NCBI GenBank assembly: GCA_022605955.1
Contig: JAKCOZ010000083.1
Coordinates: forward strand, 744,001-808,000
From: Rallus limicola
Lineage: Eukaryota > Chordata > Aves > Gruiformes > Rallidae
Reading direction: 5' to 3'
Length of the DNA stretch: 64,000 bases
In this document: piece after piece, positions 34,190 to 47,124 of the stretch
How the letters are laid out: every line of letters starts with the position of its first letter
Position numbering within the stretch: position 1 is the first letter of the stretch
Notes under the pieces: model-generated
Databases searched by the model: none
What the model saw: only the letters and a program-made list of their open reading frames with translations
Told to the model about the DNA's origin: nothing
Program-made: the position numbers and the translations under genes

Positions 34190-35749
34190 AGCTATGCCTT
34201 TCATGCCTAGCTTCTTTACTTTGGGAGTTATTGCTGGACGTTTAGCATGTTTTGAACTGCAGTCTGCTAGGGCCGAGAAAAGCACCGTAGGAGGTTCCAG
34301 GCATGTTCCCTCTTTCCAGGCAAAGGAAAAGGCTGAGAGCCAAAGTGACAGGGTCTGCTCGTGTGTCCTGTTAGGAGGTTTCAGACAAGCTATGCCTTTC
34401 AGGCCTAGCTTCTTTACTTTGGGAGTTATTGCTGGACGTTTAGCATGTTTTGAACTGCAGTCTGCTAGGGCCGAGAAAAGCACCGTAGGAGGTTCCAGGC
34501 ATGTTCCCTCTTTCCAGGCAAAGGAAAAGGCTGAGAGCCAAAGTGACAGTTGCTGCTCATGTGTCCTGTTAGGAGGTTTCAGACAAGCTATGCCTTTCAG
34601 GCCTAGCTTCTTTACTTTGGGAGTTATTGCTGGACGTTTAGCATGTTTTGAACTGCAGTCTGCTAGGGCCGAGAAAAGCACCGTAGGAGGTTCCAGGCAT
34701 GTTCCCTCTTTCCAGGCAAAGGAAAATGCTGAGAGCCAAAGTGACAGGGGCTGCTCATGTGTCCTGTTAGGAGGTTTCAGACAAGCTATGCCTTTCAGGC
34801 CTAGCTTCTTTACTTTGGGAGTTATTGCTGGACGTTTAGCATGTTTTGAACTGCAGTCTGCTAGGGCCGAGAAAAGCACCGTAGGAGGTTCCAGGCATGT
34901 TCCCTCTTTCCAGGCAAAGGAAAAGGCTGAGAGCCAAAGTGACAGGGGCTGCTCGTGTGTCCTGTTAGGAGGTTTCAGACAAGCTATGCCTTTCAGGCCT
35001 AGCTTCTTTACTTTGGGAGTTATTGCTGGACGTTTAGCATGTTTTGAACTGCAGTCTGCTAGGGCCGAGAAAAGCACCATAGGAGGTTCCAGGCATGTTC
35101 CCTCTTTCCAGGCAAAGGAAAAGGCTGAGAGCCAAAGTGACAGGGTCTGCTCGGGTGTCCTGATAGGAGGTTTCAGACAAGGTATGCCTTTCAGGCCTAG
35201 CTTCTTTACTTTGGGAGTTATTGCTGGACGTTTAGCATGTTTTGAACTGCAGTCTGCTAGGGCCGAGAAAAGCACCGTAGGAGGTTCCAGGCATGTTCCC
35301 TCTTTCCAGGCAAAGGAAAATGCTGAGAGCCAAAGTGACAGTTGCTGCTCATGTGTCCTGTTAGGAGGTTTCAGACAAGGTATGCCTTTCAGGCCTAGCT
35401 TCTTTACTTTGGGAGTTATTGCTGGACGTTTAGCATGTTTTGAACTGCAGTCTGCTAGGGCCGAGAAAAGCACCGTAGGAGGTTCCAGGCATGTTCCCTC
35501 TTTCCAGGCAAAGGAAAAGGCTGAGAGCCAAAGTGACAGGGTCTGCTCGTGTGTCCTGTTAGGAGGTTTCAGACAAGCTATGCCTTTCAGGCCTAGCTTC
35601 TTTACTTTGGGAGTTATTGCTGGACGTTTAGCATGTTTTGAACTGCAGTCTGCTAGGGCCGAGAAAAGCACCGTAGGAGGTTCCAGGCATGTTCCCTCTT
35701 TCCAGGCAAAGGAAAAGGCTGAGAGCCAAAGTGACAGGGTCTGCTCGTG

Positions 35750-35820
35750 TGTCCTGTTAGGAGGTTTCAGACAAGCTATGCCTTTCAGGCCTAGCTTGTC
35801 TGAAACCTCCTAACAGGACA
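35750..35820. repeat. Hairpin insertion 9 (class B)
   Basis: Perfect arms with the standard loop, eight monomers after hairpin 8 (1631 bp). Confidence 0.93.
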
Positions 35821-36588
35821 AGCTATGCCTTTCATGCCTAGCTTCTTTACTTTGGGAGTTATTGCTGGACGTTTAGCATGTTTTGAACTGCAGTCTGCTA
35901 GGGCCGAGAAAAGCACCGTAGGAGGTTCCAGGCATGTTCCCTCTTTCCAGGCAAAGGAAAAGGCTGAGAGCCAAAGTGACAGGGTCTGCTCGTGTGTCCT
36001 GTTAGGAGGTTTCAGACAAGCTATGCCTTTCAGGCCTAGCTTCTTTACTTTGGGAGTTATTGCTGGACGTTTAGCATGTTTTGAACTGCAGTCTGCTAGG
36101 GCCGAGAAAAGCACCGTAGGAGGTTCCAGGCATGTTCCCTCTTTCCAGGCAAAGGAAAAGGCTGAGAGCCAAAGTGACAGTTGCTGCTCATGTGTCCTGT
36201 TAGGAGGTTTCAGACAAGCTATGCCTTTCAGGCCTAGCTTCTTTACTTTGGGAGTTATTGCTGGACGTTTAGCATGTTTTGAACTGCAGTCTGCTAGGGC
36301 CGAGAAAAGCACCGTAGGAGGTTCCAGGCATGTTCCCTCTTTCCAGGCAAAGGAAAAGGCTGAGAGCCAAAGTGACAGGGGCTGCTCATGTGTCCTGTTA
36401 GGAGGTTTCAGACAAGCTATGCCTTTCAGGCCTAGCTTCTTTACTTTGGGAGTTATTGCTGGACGTTTAGCATGTTTTGAACTGCAGTCTGCTAGGGCCG
36501 AGAAAAGCACCGTAGGAGGTTCCAGGCATGTTCCCTCTTTCCAGGCAAAGGAAAAGGCTGAGAGCCAAAGTGACAGGGTCTGCTCGTG

Positions 36589-36659
36589 TGTCCTGTTAGG
36601 AGGTTTCAGACAAGCTATGCCTTTCAGGCCTAGCTTGTCTGAAACCTCCTAACAGGACA
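36589..36659. repeat. Hairpin insertion 10 (class B)
   Basis: Perfect arms with the standard loop, four monomers after hairpin 9 (839 bp). Confidence 0.93.
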
Positions 36660-38021
36660 AGCTATGCCTTTCATGCCTAGCTTCTTTACTTTGGGAGTTA
36701 TTGCTGGACGTTTAGCATGTTTTGAACTGCAGTCTGCTAGGGCCGAGAAAAGCACCGTAGGAGGTTCCAGGCATGTTCCCTCTTTCCAGGCAAAGGAAAA
36801 GGCTGAGAGCCAAAGTGACAGGGTCTGCTCGTGTGTCCTGTTAGGAGGTTTCAGACAAGCTATGCCTTTCAGGCCTAGCTTCTTTACTTTGGGAGTTATT
36901 GCTGGACGTTTAGCATGTTTTGAACTGCAGTCTGCTAGGGCCGAGAAAAGCACCGTAGGAGGTTCCAGGCATATTCCCTCTTTCCAGGCAAAGGAAAAGG
37001 CTGAGAGCCAAAGTGACAGGTGCTGCTCATGTGTCCTGTTAGGAGGTTTCAGACAAGCTATGCCTTTCAGGCCTAGCTTCTTTACTTTGGGAGTTATTGC
37101 TGGACGTTTAGCATGTTTTGAACTGCAGTCTGCTAGGGCCGAGAAAAGCACCGTAGGAGGTTCCAGGCATGTTCCCTCTTTCCAGGCAAAGGAAAAGGCT
37201 GAGAGCCAAAGTGACAGGGTCTGCTCGTGTGTCCTGTTAGGAGGTTTCAGACAAGCTATGCCTTTCAGGCCTAGCTTCTTTACTTTGGGAGTTATTGCTG
37301 GACGTTTAGCATGTTTTGAACTGCAGTCTGCTAGGGCCGAGAAAAGCACCGTAGGAGGTTCCAGGCATGTTCCCTCTTTCCAGGCAAAGGAAAAGGCTGA
37401 GAGCCAAAGTGACAGGGTCTGCTCGTGTGTCCTGTTAGGAGGTTTCAGACAAGCTATGCCTTTCAGGCCTAGCTTCTTTACTTTGGAAGTTATTGCTGGA
37501 CGTTTAGCATGTTTTGAACTGCAGTCTGCTAGGGCCGAGAAAAGCACCGTAGGAGGTTCCAGGCATGTTCCCTCTTTCCAGGCAAAGGAAAAGGCTGAGA
37601 GCCAAAGTGACAGGGGCTGCTCATGTGTCCTGTTAGGAGGTTTCAGACAAGCTATGCCTTTCAGGCCTAGCTTCTTTACTTTGGGAGTTATTGCTGGACG
37701 TTTAGCATGTTTTGAACTGCAGTCTGCTAGGGCCGAGAAAAGCACCGTAGGAGGTTCCAGGCATGTTCCCTCTTTCCAGGCAAAGGAAAAGGCTGAGAGC
37801 CAAAGTGACAGGGGCTGCTCGTGTGTCCTGTTAGGAGGTTTCAGACAAGCTATGCCTTTCAGGCCTAGCTTCTTTACTTTGGGAGTTATTGCTGGACGTT
37901 TAGCATGTTTTGAACTGCAGTCTGCTAGGGCCGAGAAAAGCACCGTAGGAGGTTCCAGGCATGTTCCCTCTTTCCAGGCAAAGGAAAAGGCTGAGAGCCA
38001 AAGTGACAGGGTCTGCTCGTG

Positions 38022-38092
38022 TGTCCTGTTAGGAGGTTTCAGACAAGCTATGCCTTTCAGGCCTAGCTTGTCTGAAACCTCCTAACAGGACA
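38022..38092. repeat. Hairpin insertion 11 (class B)
   Basis: Perfect arms with the standard loop. First of a dense run at 38.0-43.7 kb. Confidence 0.93.
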
Positions 38093-38464
38093 AGCTATGC
38101 CTTTCATGCCTAGCTTCTTTACTTTGGGAGTTATTGCTGGACGTTTAGCATGTTTTGAACTGCAGTCTGCTAGGGCCGAGAAAAGCACCGTAGGAGGTTC
38201 CAGGCATGTTCCCTCTTTCCAGGCAAAGGAAAAGGCTGAGAGCCAAAGTGACAGGGTCTGCTCGTGTGTCCTGTTAGGAGGTTTCAGACAAGCTATGCCT
38301 TTCAGGCCTAGCTTCTTTACTTTGGGAGTTATTGCTGGACGTTTAGCATGTTTTGAACTGCAGTCTGCTAGGGCCGAGAAAAGCACCGTAGGAGGTTCCA
38401 GGCATGTTCCCTCTTTCCAGGCAAAGGAAAAGGCTGAGAGCCAAAGTGACAGGGTCTGCTCGTG

Positions 38465-38535
38465 TGTCCTGTTAGGAGGTTTCAGACAAGCTATGCCTTT
38501 CAGGCCTAGCTTGTCTGAAACCTCCTAACAGGACA
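38465..38535. repeat. Hairpin insertion 12 (class B)
   Basis: Perfect arms, two monomers (443 bp) after hairpin 11. Confidence 0.93.
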
Positions 38536-39303
38536 AGCTATGCCTTTCATGCCTAGCTTCTTTACTTTGGGAGTTATTGCTGGACGTTTAGCATGTTTTG
38601 AACTGCAGTCTGCTAGGGCCGAGAAAAGCACCGTAGGAGGTTCCAGGCATGTTCCCTCTTTCCAGGCAAAGGAAAAGGCTGAGAGCCAAAGTGACAGGGG
38701 CTGCTCGTGTGTCCTGTTAGGAGGTTTCAGACAAGCTATGCCTTTCAGGCCTAGCTTCTTTACTTTGGGAGTTATTGCTGGACGTTTAGCATGTTTTGAA
38801 CTGCAGTCTGCTAGGGCCAAGAAAAGCACCGTAGGAGGTTCCAGGCATATTCCCTCTTTCCAGGCAAAGGAAAAGGCTGAGAGCCAAAGTGACAGGTGCT
38901 GCTCATGTGTCCTGTTAGGAGGTTTCAGACAAGCTATGCCTTTCAGGCCTAGCTTCTTTACTTTGGGAGTTATTGCTGGACGTTTAGCATGTTTTGAACT
39001 GCAGTCTGCTAGGGCCGAGAAAAGCACCGTAGGAGGTTCCAGGCATGTTCCCTCTTTCCAGGCAAAGGAAAAGGCTGAGAGCCAAAGTGACAGGGTCTGC
39101 TCGTGTGTCCTGTTAGGAGGTTTCAGACAAGCTATGCCTTTCAGGCCTAGCTTCTTTACTTTGGAAGTTATTGCTGGACGTTTAGCATGTTTTGAACTGC
39201 AGTCTGCTAGGGCCGAGAAAAGCACCGTAGGAGGTTCCAGGCATGTTCCCTCTTTCCAGGCAAAGGAAAAGGCTGAGAGCCAAAGTGACAGGGTCTGCTC
39301 GTG

Positions 39304-39374
39304 TGTCCTGTTAGGAGGTTTCAGACAAGCTATGCCTTTCAGGCCTAGCTTGTCTGAAACCTCCTAACAGGACA
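39304..39374. repeat. Hairpin insertion 13 (class B)
   Basis: Perfect arms. The monomer before it belongs to the pair containing the TTTGGAAGTTATT variant. Confidence 0.93.
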
Positions 39375-39746
39375 AGCTATGCCTTTCATGCCTAGCTTCT
39401 TTACTTTGGGAGTTATTGCTGGACGTTTAGCATGTTTTGAACTGCAGTCTGCTAGGGCCGAGAAAAGCACCGTAGGAGGTTCCAGGCATGTTCCCTCTTT
39501 CCAGGCAAAGGAAAAGGCTGAGAGCCAAAGTGACAGGGTCTGCTCGTGTGTCCTGTTAGGAGGTTTCAGACAAGCTATGCCTTTCAGGCCTAGCTTCTTT
39601 ACTTTGGGAGTTATTGCTGGACATTTAGCATGTTTTGAACTGCAGTCTGCTAGGGCCGAGAAAAGCACCGTAGGAGGTTCCAGGCATGTTCCCTCTTTCC
39701 AGGCAAAGGAAAAGGCTGAGAGCCAAAGTGACAGGGTCTGCTCGTG

Positions 39747-39817
39747 TGTCCTGTTAGGAGGTTTCAGACAAGCTATGCCTTTCAGGCCTAGCTTGTCTGA
39801 AACCTCCTAACAGGACA
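39747..39817. repeat. Hairpin insertion 14 (class B)
   Basis: Perfect arms, 443 bp after hairpin 13. The second monomer of the pair carries GGACATTT. Confidence 0.93.
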
Positions 39818-40189
39818 AGCTATGCCTTTCATGCCTAGCTTCTTTACTTTGGGAGTTATTGCTGGACGTTTAGCATGTTTTGAACTGCAGTCTGCTAGGG
39901 CCGAGAAAAGCACCGTAGGAGGTTCCAGGCATGTTCCCTCTTTCCAGGCAAAGGAAAAGGCTGAGAGCCAAAGTGACAGGGTCTGCTCGTGTGTCCTGTT
40001 AGGAGGTTTCAGACAAGCTATGCCTTTCAGGCCTAGCTTCTTTACTTTGGGAGTTATTGCTGGACGTTTAGCATGTTTTGAACTGCAGTCTGCTAGGGCC
40101 GAGAAAAGCACCGTAGGAGGTTCCAGGCATGTTCCCTCTTTCCAGGCAAAGGAAAAGGCTGAGAGCCAAAGTGACAGGGTCTGCTCGTG

Positions 40190-40260
40190 TGTCCTGTTAG
40201 GAGGTTTCAGACAAGCTATGCCTTTCAGGCCTAGCTTGTCTGAAACCTCCTAACAGGACA
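40190..40260. repeat. Hairpin insertion 15 (class B)
   Basis: Perfect arms, 443 bp after hairpin 14. Confidence 0.93.
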
Positions 40261-41167
40261 AGCTATGCCTTTCATGCCTAGCTTCTTTACTTTGGGAGTT
40301 ATTGCTGGACGTTTAGCATGTTTTGAACTGCAGTCTGCTAGGGCCGAGAAAAGCACCGTAGGAGGTTCCAGGCATGTTCCCTCTTTCCAGGCAAAGGAAA
40401 AGGCTGAGAGCCAAAGTGACAGGGGCTGCTCGTGTGTCCTGTTAGGAGGTTTCAGACAAGCTATGCCTTTCAGGCCTAGCTTCTTTACTTTGGGAGTTAT
40501 TGCTGGACGTTTAGCATGTTTTGAACTGCAGTCTGCTAGGGCCGAGAAAAGCACCGTAGGAGGTTCCAGGCATATTCCCTCTTTCCAGGCAAAGGAAAAG
40601 GCTGAGAGCCAAAGTGACAGGTGCTGCTCATGTGTCCTGTTAGGAGGTTTCAGACAAGCTATGCCTTTCAGGCCTAGCTTCTTTACTTTGGGAGTTATTG
40701 CTGGACGTTTAGCATGTTTTGAACTGCAGTCTGCTAGGGCCGAGAAAAGCACCGTAGGAGGTTCCAGGCATGTTCCCTCTTTCCAGGCAAAGGAAAAGGC
40801 TGAGAGCCAAAGTGACAGGGTCTGCTCGTGTGTCCTGTTAGGAGGTTTCAGACAAGCTATGCCTTTCAGGCCTAGCTTCTTTACTTTGGGAGTTATTGCT
40901 GGACGTTTAGCATGTTTTGAACTGCAGTCTGCTAGGGCCGAGAAAAGCACCGTAGGAGGTTCCAGGCATGTTCCCTCTTTCCAGGCAAAGGAAAAGGCTG
41001 AGAGCCAAAGTGACAGGGTCTGCTCGTGTGTCCTGTTAGGAGGTTTCAGACAAGCTATGCCTTTCAGGCCTAGCTTCTTTACTTTGGAAGTTATTGCTGG
41101 ACGTTTAGCATGTTTTGAACTGCAGTCTGCTAGGGCCGAGAAAAGCACCGTAGGAGGTTCCAGGCAT

Positions 41168-41178
41168 GTTCCCCTCTT
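41168..41178. other. One-base insertion in a C run
   Basis: GTTCCCCTC replaces GTTCCCTC, as near 27628. It accounts for the 1434-bp spacing between hairpins 15 and 16. Confidence 0.8.
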
Positions 41179-41623
41179 TCCAGGCAAAGGAAAAGGCTGA
41201 GAGCCAAAGTGACAGGGGCTGCTCATGTGTCCTGTTAGGAGGTTTCAGACAAGCTATGCCTTTCAGGCCTAGCTTCTTTACTTTGGGAGTTATTGCTGGA
41301 CGTTTAGCATGTTTTGAACTGCAGTCTGCTAGGGCCGAGAAAAGCACCGTAGGAGGTTCCAGGCATGTTCCCTCTTTCCAGGCAAAGGAAAAGGCTGAGA
41401 GCCAAAGTGACAGGGGCTGCTCGTGTGTCCTGTTAGGAGGTTTCAGACAAGCTATGCCTTTCAGGCCTAGCTTCTTTACTTTGGGAGTTATTGCTGGACG
41501 TTTAGCATGTTTTGAACTGCAGTCTGCTAGGGCCGAGAAAAGCACCGTAGGAGGTTCCAGGCATGTTCCCTCTTTCCAGGCAAAGGAAAAGGCTGAGAGC
41601 CAAAGTGACAGGGTCTGCTCGTG

Positions 41624-41694
41624 TGTCCTGTTAGGAGGTTTCAGACAAGCTATGCCTTTCAGGCCTAGCTTGTCTGAAACCTCCTAACAGGACA
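41624..41694. repeat. Hairpin insertion 16 (class B)
   Basis: Perfect arms. Distance to hairpin 15 is 1434 bp, one more than 198n+47, explained by the extra C near 41171. Confidence 0.93.
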
Positions 41695-42066
41695 AGCTAT
41701 GCCTTTCATGCCTAGCTTCTTTACTTTGGGAGTTATTGCTGGACGTTTAGCATGTTTTGAACTGCAGTCTGCTAGGGCCGAGAAAAGCACCGTAGGAGGT
41801 TCCAGGCATGTTCCCTCTTTCCAGGCAAAGGAAAAGGCTGAGAGCCAAAGTGACAGGGTCTGCTCGTGTGTCCTGTTAGGAGGTTTCAGACAAGCTATGC
41901 CTTTCAGGCCTAGCTTCTTTACTTTGGGAGTTATTGCTGGACGTTTAGCATGTTTTGAACTGCAGTCTGCTAGGGCCGAGAAAAGCACCGTAGGAGGTTC
42001 CAGGCATGTTCCCTCTTTCCAGGCAAAGGAAAAGGCTGAGAGCCAAAGTGACAGGGTCTGCTCGTG

Positions 42067-42137
42067 TGTCCTGTTAGGAGGTTTCAGACAAGCTATGCCT
42101 TTCAGGCCTAGCTTGTCTGAAACCTCCTAACAGGACA
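42067..42137. repeat. Hairpin insertion 17 (class B)
   Basis: Perfect arms, 443 bp after hairpin 16. Hairpins 16-20 repeat the pattern of 11-15 with one monomer fewer. Confidence 0.93.
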
Positions 42138-42707
42138 AGCTATGCCTTTCATGCCTAGCTTCTTTACTTTGGGAGTTATTGCTGGACGTTTAGCATGTTT
42201 TGAACTGCAGTCTGCTAGGGCCGAGAAAAGCACCGTAGGAGGTTCCAGGCATGTTCCCTCTTTCCAGGCAAAGGAAAAGGCTGAGAGCCAAAGTGACAGG
42301 GGCTGCTCGTGTGTCCTGTTAGGAGGTTTCAGACAAGCTATGCCTTTCAGGCCTAGCTTCTTTACTTTGGGAGTTATTGCTGGACGTTTAGCATGTTTTG
42401 AACTGCAGTCTGCTAGGGCCGAGAAAAGCACCGTAGGAGGTTCCAGGCATGTTCCCTCTTTCCAGGCAAAGGAAAAGGCTGAGAGCCAAAGTGACAGGGT
42501 CTGCTCGTGTGTCCTGTTAGGAGGTTTCAGACAAGCTATGCCTTTCAGGCCTAGCTTCTTTACTTTGGAAGTTATTGCTGGACGTTTAGCATGTTTTGAA
42601 CTGCAGTCTGCTAGGGCCGAGAAAAGCACCGTAGGAGGTTCCAGGCATGTTCCCTCTTTCCAGGCAAAGGAAAAGGCTGAGAGCCAAAGTGACAGGGTCT
42701 GCTCGTG

Positions 42708-42778
42708 TGTCCTGTTAGGAGGTTTCAGACAAGCTATGCCTTTCAGGCCTAGCTTGTCTGAAACCTCCTAACAGGACA
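42708..42778. repeat. Hairpin insertion 18 (class B)
   Basis: Perfect arms, three monomers (641 bp) after hairpin 17, where the partner interval 12-13 has four. Confidence 0.93.
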
Positions 42779-43150
42779 AGCTATGCCTTTCATGCCTAGC
42801 TTCTTTACTTTGGGAGTTATTGCTGGACGTTTAGCATGTTTTGAACTGCAGTCTGCTAGGGCCGAGAAAAGCACCGTAGGAGGTTCCAGGCATGTTCCCT
42901 CTTTCCAGGCAAAGGAAAAGGCTGAGAGCCAAAGTGACAGGGTCTGCTCGTGTGTCCTGTTAGGAGGTTTCAGACAAGCTATGCCTTTCAGGCCTAGCTT
43001 CTTTACTTTGGGAGTTATTGCTGGACATTTAGCATGTTTTGAACTGCAGTCTGCTAGGGCCGAGAAAAGCACCGTAGGAGGTTCCAGGCATGTTCCCTCT
43101 TTCCAGGCAAAGGAAAAGGCTGAGAGCCAAAGTGACAGGGTCTGCTCGTG

Positions 43151-43221
43151 TGTCCTGTTAGGAGGTTTCAGACAAGCTATGCCTTTCAGGCCTAGCTTGT
43201 CTGAAACCTCCTAACAGGACA
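43151..43221. repeat. Hairpin insertion 19 (class B)
   Basis: Perfect arms, 443 bp after hairpin 18. Confidence 0.93.
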
Positions 43222-43593
43222 AGCTATGCCTTTCATGCCTAGCTTCTTTACTTTGGGAGTTATTGCTGGACGTTTAGCATGTTTTGAACTGCAGTCTGCT
43301 AGGGCCGAGAAAAGCACCGTAGGAGGTTCCAGGCATGTTCCCTCTTTCCAGGCAAAGGAAAAGGCTGAGAGCCAAAGTGACAGGGTCTGCTCGTGTGTCC
43401 TGTTAGGAGGTTTCAGACAAGCTATGCCTTTCAGGCCTAGCTTCTTTACTTTGGGAGTTATTGCTGGACGTTTAGCATGTTTTGAACTGCAGTCTGCTAG
43501 GGCCGAGAAAAGCACCGTAGGAGGTTCCAGGCATGTTCCCTCTTTCCAGGCAAAGGAAAAGGCTGAGAGCCAAAGTGACAGGGTCTGCTCGTG

Positions 43594-43664
43594 TGTCCTG
43601 TTAGGAGGTTTCAGACAAGCTATGCCTTTCAGGCCTAGCTTGTCTGAAACCTCCTAACAGGACA
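43594..43664. repeat. Hairpin insertion 20 (class B)
   Basis: Perfect arms, 443 bp after hairpin 19. It opens the 7164-bp repeat unit starting at 43669. Confidence 0.93.
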
Positions 43665-46016
43665 AGCTATGCCTTTCATGCCTAGCTTCTTTACTTTGGG
43701 AGTTATTGCTGGACGTTTAGCATGTTTTGAACTGCAGTCTGCTAGGGCCGAGAAAAGCACCGTAGGAGGTTCCAGGCATGTTCCCTCTTTCCAGGCAAAG
43801 GAAAAGGCTGAGAGCCAAAGTGACAGGGGCTGCTCGTGTGTCCTGTTAGGAGGTTTCAGACAAGCTATGCCTTTCAGGCCTAGCTTCTTTACTTTGGGAG
43901 TTATTGCTGGACGTTTAGCATGTTTTGAACTGCAGTCTGCTAGGGCCAAGAAAAGCACCGTAGGAGGTTCCAGGCATATTCCCTCTTTCCAGGCAAAGGA
44001 AAAGGCTGAGAGCCAAAGTGACAGGTGCTGCTCATGTGTCCTGTTAGGAGGTTTCAGACAAGCTATGCCTTTCAGGCCTAGCTTCTTTACTTTGGGAGTT
44101 ATTGCTGGACGTTTAGCATGTTTTGAACTGCAGTCTGCTAGGGCCGAGAAAAGCACCGTAGGAGGTTCCAGGCATGTTCCCTCTTTCCAGGCAAAGGAAA
44201 TGGCTGAGAGCCAAAGTGACAGGGTCTGCTCGTGTGTCCTGTTAGGAGGTTTCAGACAAGCTATGCCTTTCAGGCCTAGCTTCTTTACTTTGGAAGTTAT
44301 TGCTGGACGTTTAGCATGTTTTGAACTGCAGTCTGCTAGGGCCGAGAAAAGCACCGTAGGAGGTTCCAGGCATGTTCCCTCTTTCCAGGCAAAGGAAAAG
44401 GCTGAGAGCCAAAGTGACAGGGTCTGCTCGGGTGTCCTTTTAGGAGGTTTCAGACAAGCTTTGCCTTTCAGGCCTAGCTTCTTTACTTTGGGAGTTATTG
44501 CTGGACGTTTAGCATGTTTTGAGCTGCAGTCTGCTAGGGCCGAGAAAAGCACCGTAGGAGGTTCCAGGCATGTTCCCTCTTTCCAAGCAAAGGAAAAAGC
44601 TGAGAGCCAAAGTGAAAGGGTTTGCTCGTGTGTCCTGTTAGGAGGTTTCAGACAAGCTATGCCTTTCAGGCCTAGCATCTTTACTTTGGGAGTTATTGCT
44701 GGACGTTTAGCATGTTTTGAATTGCAGTCTGCTAGGGCCGAGAAAAGCACCGTAGGAGGTTCCAGGCATGTTCCCTCTTTCCAGGCAAAGGAAAAGGCTG
44801 AGAGCCAAAGTGACAGGGTCTGCTCGTGTGTCCTGTTAGGAGGTTTCAGACAAGCTATGCCTTTCAGGCCTAGCTTCTTTACTTTGGGAGTTATTGCTGG
44901 ACGTTTAGCATGTTTTGAACTGCAGTCTGCTAGGGCCGATAAAAGCACCGTAGGAGGTTCCAGGCATCTTCCCTCTTTCCAGGCAAAGGAAAAGGCTGAG
45001 AGCCAAAGTGACAGGGGCTGCTCATGTGTCCTGTTAGGAGGTTTCAGACAAGCTATGCCTTTCAGGCCTAGCTTCTTTACTTTGGGAGTTATTGCTGGAC
45101 GTTTAGCATGTTTTGAACTGCAGTCTGCTAGGGTCGACAAAAGCACCGTAGGAGGTTCCAGGCATGTTCCCTCTTTCCAGGCAAAGGAAAAGGCTGAGAG
45201 CCAAAGTGACAGGGTCTGCTTGTGTGTCCTGTTAGGAGGTTTCAGACAAGCTATGCCTTTCAGGCCTAGCTTCTTTACTTTGGGAGTTATTGCTGGACGT
45301 TTAGCATGTTTTGAACTGCAGTCTGCTAGGGCCGAGAAAAGCACCACAGGAGGTTCCAGGCATGTTCCCTCTTTCCAGGCAAAGGAAAAGGCTGAGAGCC
45401 AAAGTGACAGGGTCTGCTCGGGTGTCCTGATAGGAGGTTTCAGACAAGCTATGCCTTTCAGGCCTAGCTTCTTTACTTTGGGAGTTATTGCTGGACGTTT
45501 AGCATGTTTTGAACTGCAGTCTGCTAGGGCCGAGAAAAGCACCGTAGGAGGTTCCAGGCATGTTCCCTCTTTCCAGGCACAGGAAAAGGCTGAGAGCCAA
45601 AGTGACAGGGTCTGCTCGTGTGTCCTGTTAGGAGGTTTCAGACAAGCTATGCCTTTCAGGCCTAGCTTCTATACTTTGGGAGTTATTGCTGGACGTTAAG
45701 CATGTTTTGAACTGCAGTCTGCTAGGGCCGAGAAAAGTACCGTAGGAGGTTCCAGGCATGTTCCCTCTTTCCAGGCAAAGGAAAAGGCTGAGAGCCAAAG
45801 TGACAGGGGCTGCTCGTGTGTCCTGTTAGGAGGTTTCAGACAAGCTATGCCTTTCAGGCCTAGCTTCTTTACTTTGGGAGTTATTGCTGGACGTTTAGCA
45901 TGTTTTGAACTGCAGTCTGCTAGGGCCGAGAAAAGCACCGTAGGAGGTTCCAGGCATGTTCCCTCTTTCCAGGCAAAGGAAAAGGCTGAGAGCCAAAGTG
46001 ACAGGGTCTGCTCGTG

Positions 46017-46087
46017 TGTCCTGTTAGGAGGTTTCAGACAAGCTATGCCTTTCAGGCCTAGGTTGTCTGAAACCTCCTAACAGGACA
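46017..46087. repeat. Hairpin insertion 21 (class B, CCTAGG variant)
   Basis: A C-to-G change at 46062 in the right arm gives one mismatch and creates CCTAGG (AvrII site) at 46057-46062. Shared with hairpins 26 and 32. Confidence 0.93.
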
Positions 46088-46657
46088 AGCTATGCCTTTC
46101 ATGCCTAGCTTCTTTACTTTGGGAGTTATTGCTGGACGTTTAGCATGTTTTGAACTGCAGTCTGCTAGGGCCGAGAAAAGCACCGTAGGAGGTTCCAGGC
46201 ATGTTCCCTCTTTCCAGGCAAAGGAAAAGGCTGAGAGCCAAAGTGACAGGGTCTGCTCGTGTGTCCTGTTAGGAGGTTTCAGACAAGCTATGCCTTTCAG
46301 GCCTAGCTTCTTTACTTTGGGAGTTATTGCTGGACGTTTAGCATGTTTTGAACTGCAGTCTGCTAGGGCCGAGAAAAGCACCGTAGGAGGTTCCAGGCAT
46401 GTTCCCTCTTTCCAGGCAAAGGAAAAGGCTGAGAGCCAAAGTGACAGGGTCTGCTCGTGTGTCCTGTTAGGAGGTTTCAGACAAGCTATGCCTTTCAGGC
46501 CTAGCTTCTTTACTTTGGGAGTTATTGCTGGACGTTTAGCATGTTTTGAACTGCAGTCTGCTAGGGCCGAGAAAAGCACCGTAGGAGGTTCCAGGCATGT
46601 TCCCTCTTTCCAGGCAAAGGAAAAGGCTGAGAGCCAAAGTGACAGGGTCTGCTCGTG

Positions 46658-46728
46658 TGTCCTGTTAGGAGGTTTCAGAGAAGCTATGCCTTTCAGGCCT
46701 AGCTTGTCTGAAACCTCCTAACAGGACA
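46658..46728. repeat. Hairpin insertion 22 (class B, left-arm variant)
   Basis: The left arm reads CAGAGAAGC instead of CAGACAAGC (G at 46680), one mismatch. Shared with hairpin 27. Confidence 0.93.
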
Positions 46729-47111
46729 AGCTATGCCTTTCATGCCTAGCTTCTTTACTTTGGGAGTTATTGCTGGACGTTTAGCATGTTTTGAACTGCA
46801 GTCTGCTAGGGCCGAGAAAAGCACCGTAGGAGGTTCCAGGCATGTTCCCTCTTTCCAGGCAAAGGAAAAGGCTGAGAGCCAAAGTGACAGGGTCTGCTCG
46901 GGTGTCCTTTTAGGAGGTTTCAGACAAGCTATGCCTTTCAGGCCTAGCTTCTTTACTTTGGGAGTTATTGCTGGACGTTTAGCATGTTTTGAACTGCAGT
47001 CTGCTAGGGCCGAGAAAAGCACCGTAGGAGGTTCCAGGCATGTTCCCTCTTTCCAGGCAAAGGAAAAGGCTGAGAGCCAAAGTGACAGGGGCTGCTCATG
47101 TGTCCTGTTAG

Positions 47112-47124
47112 GAGGTTTAGACAA
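47112..47124. other. One-base deletion shared by two repeat copies (first)
   Basis: GGAGGTTTAGAC replaces GGAGGTTTCAGAC. The same deletion lies 7362 bp downstream at 54481, so it predates the large duplication and is unlikely to be a sequencing error. Confidence 0.88.
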
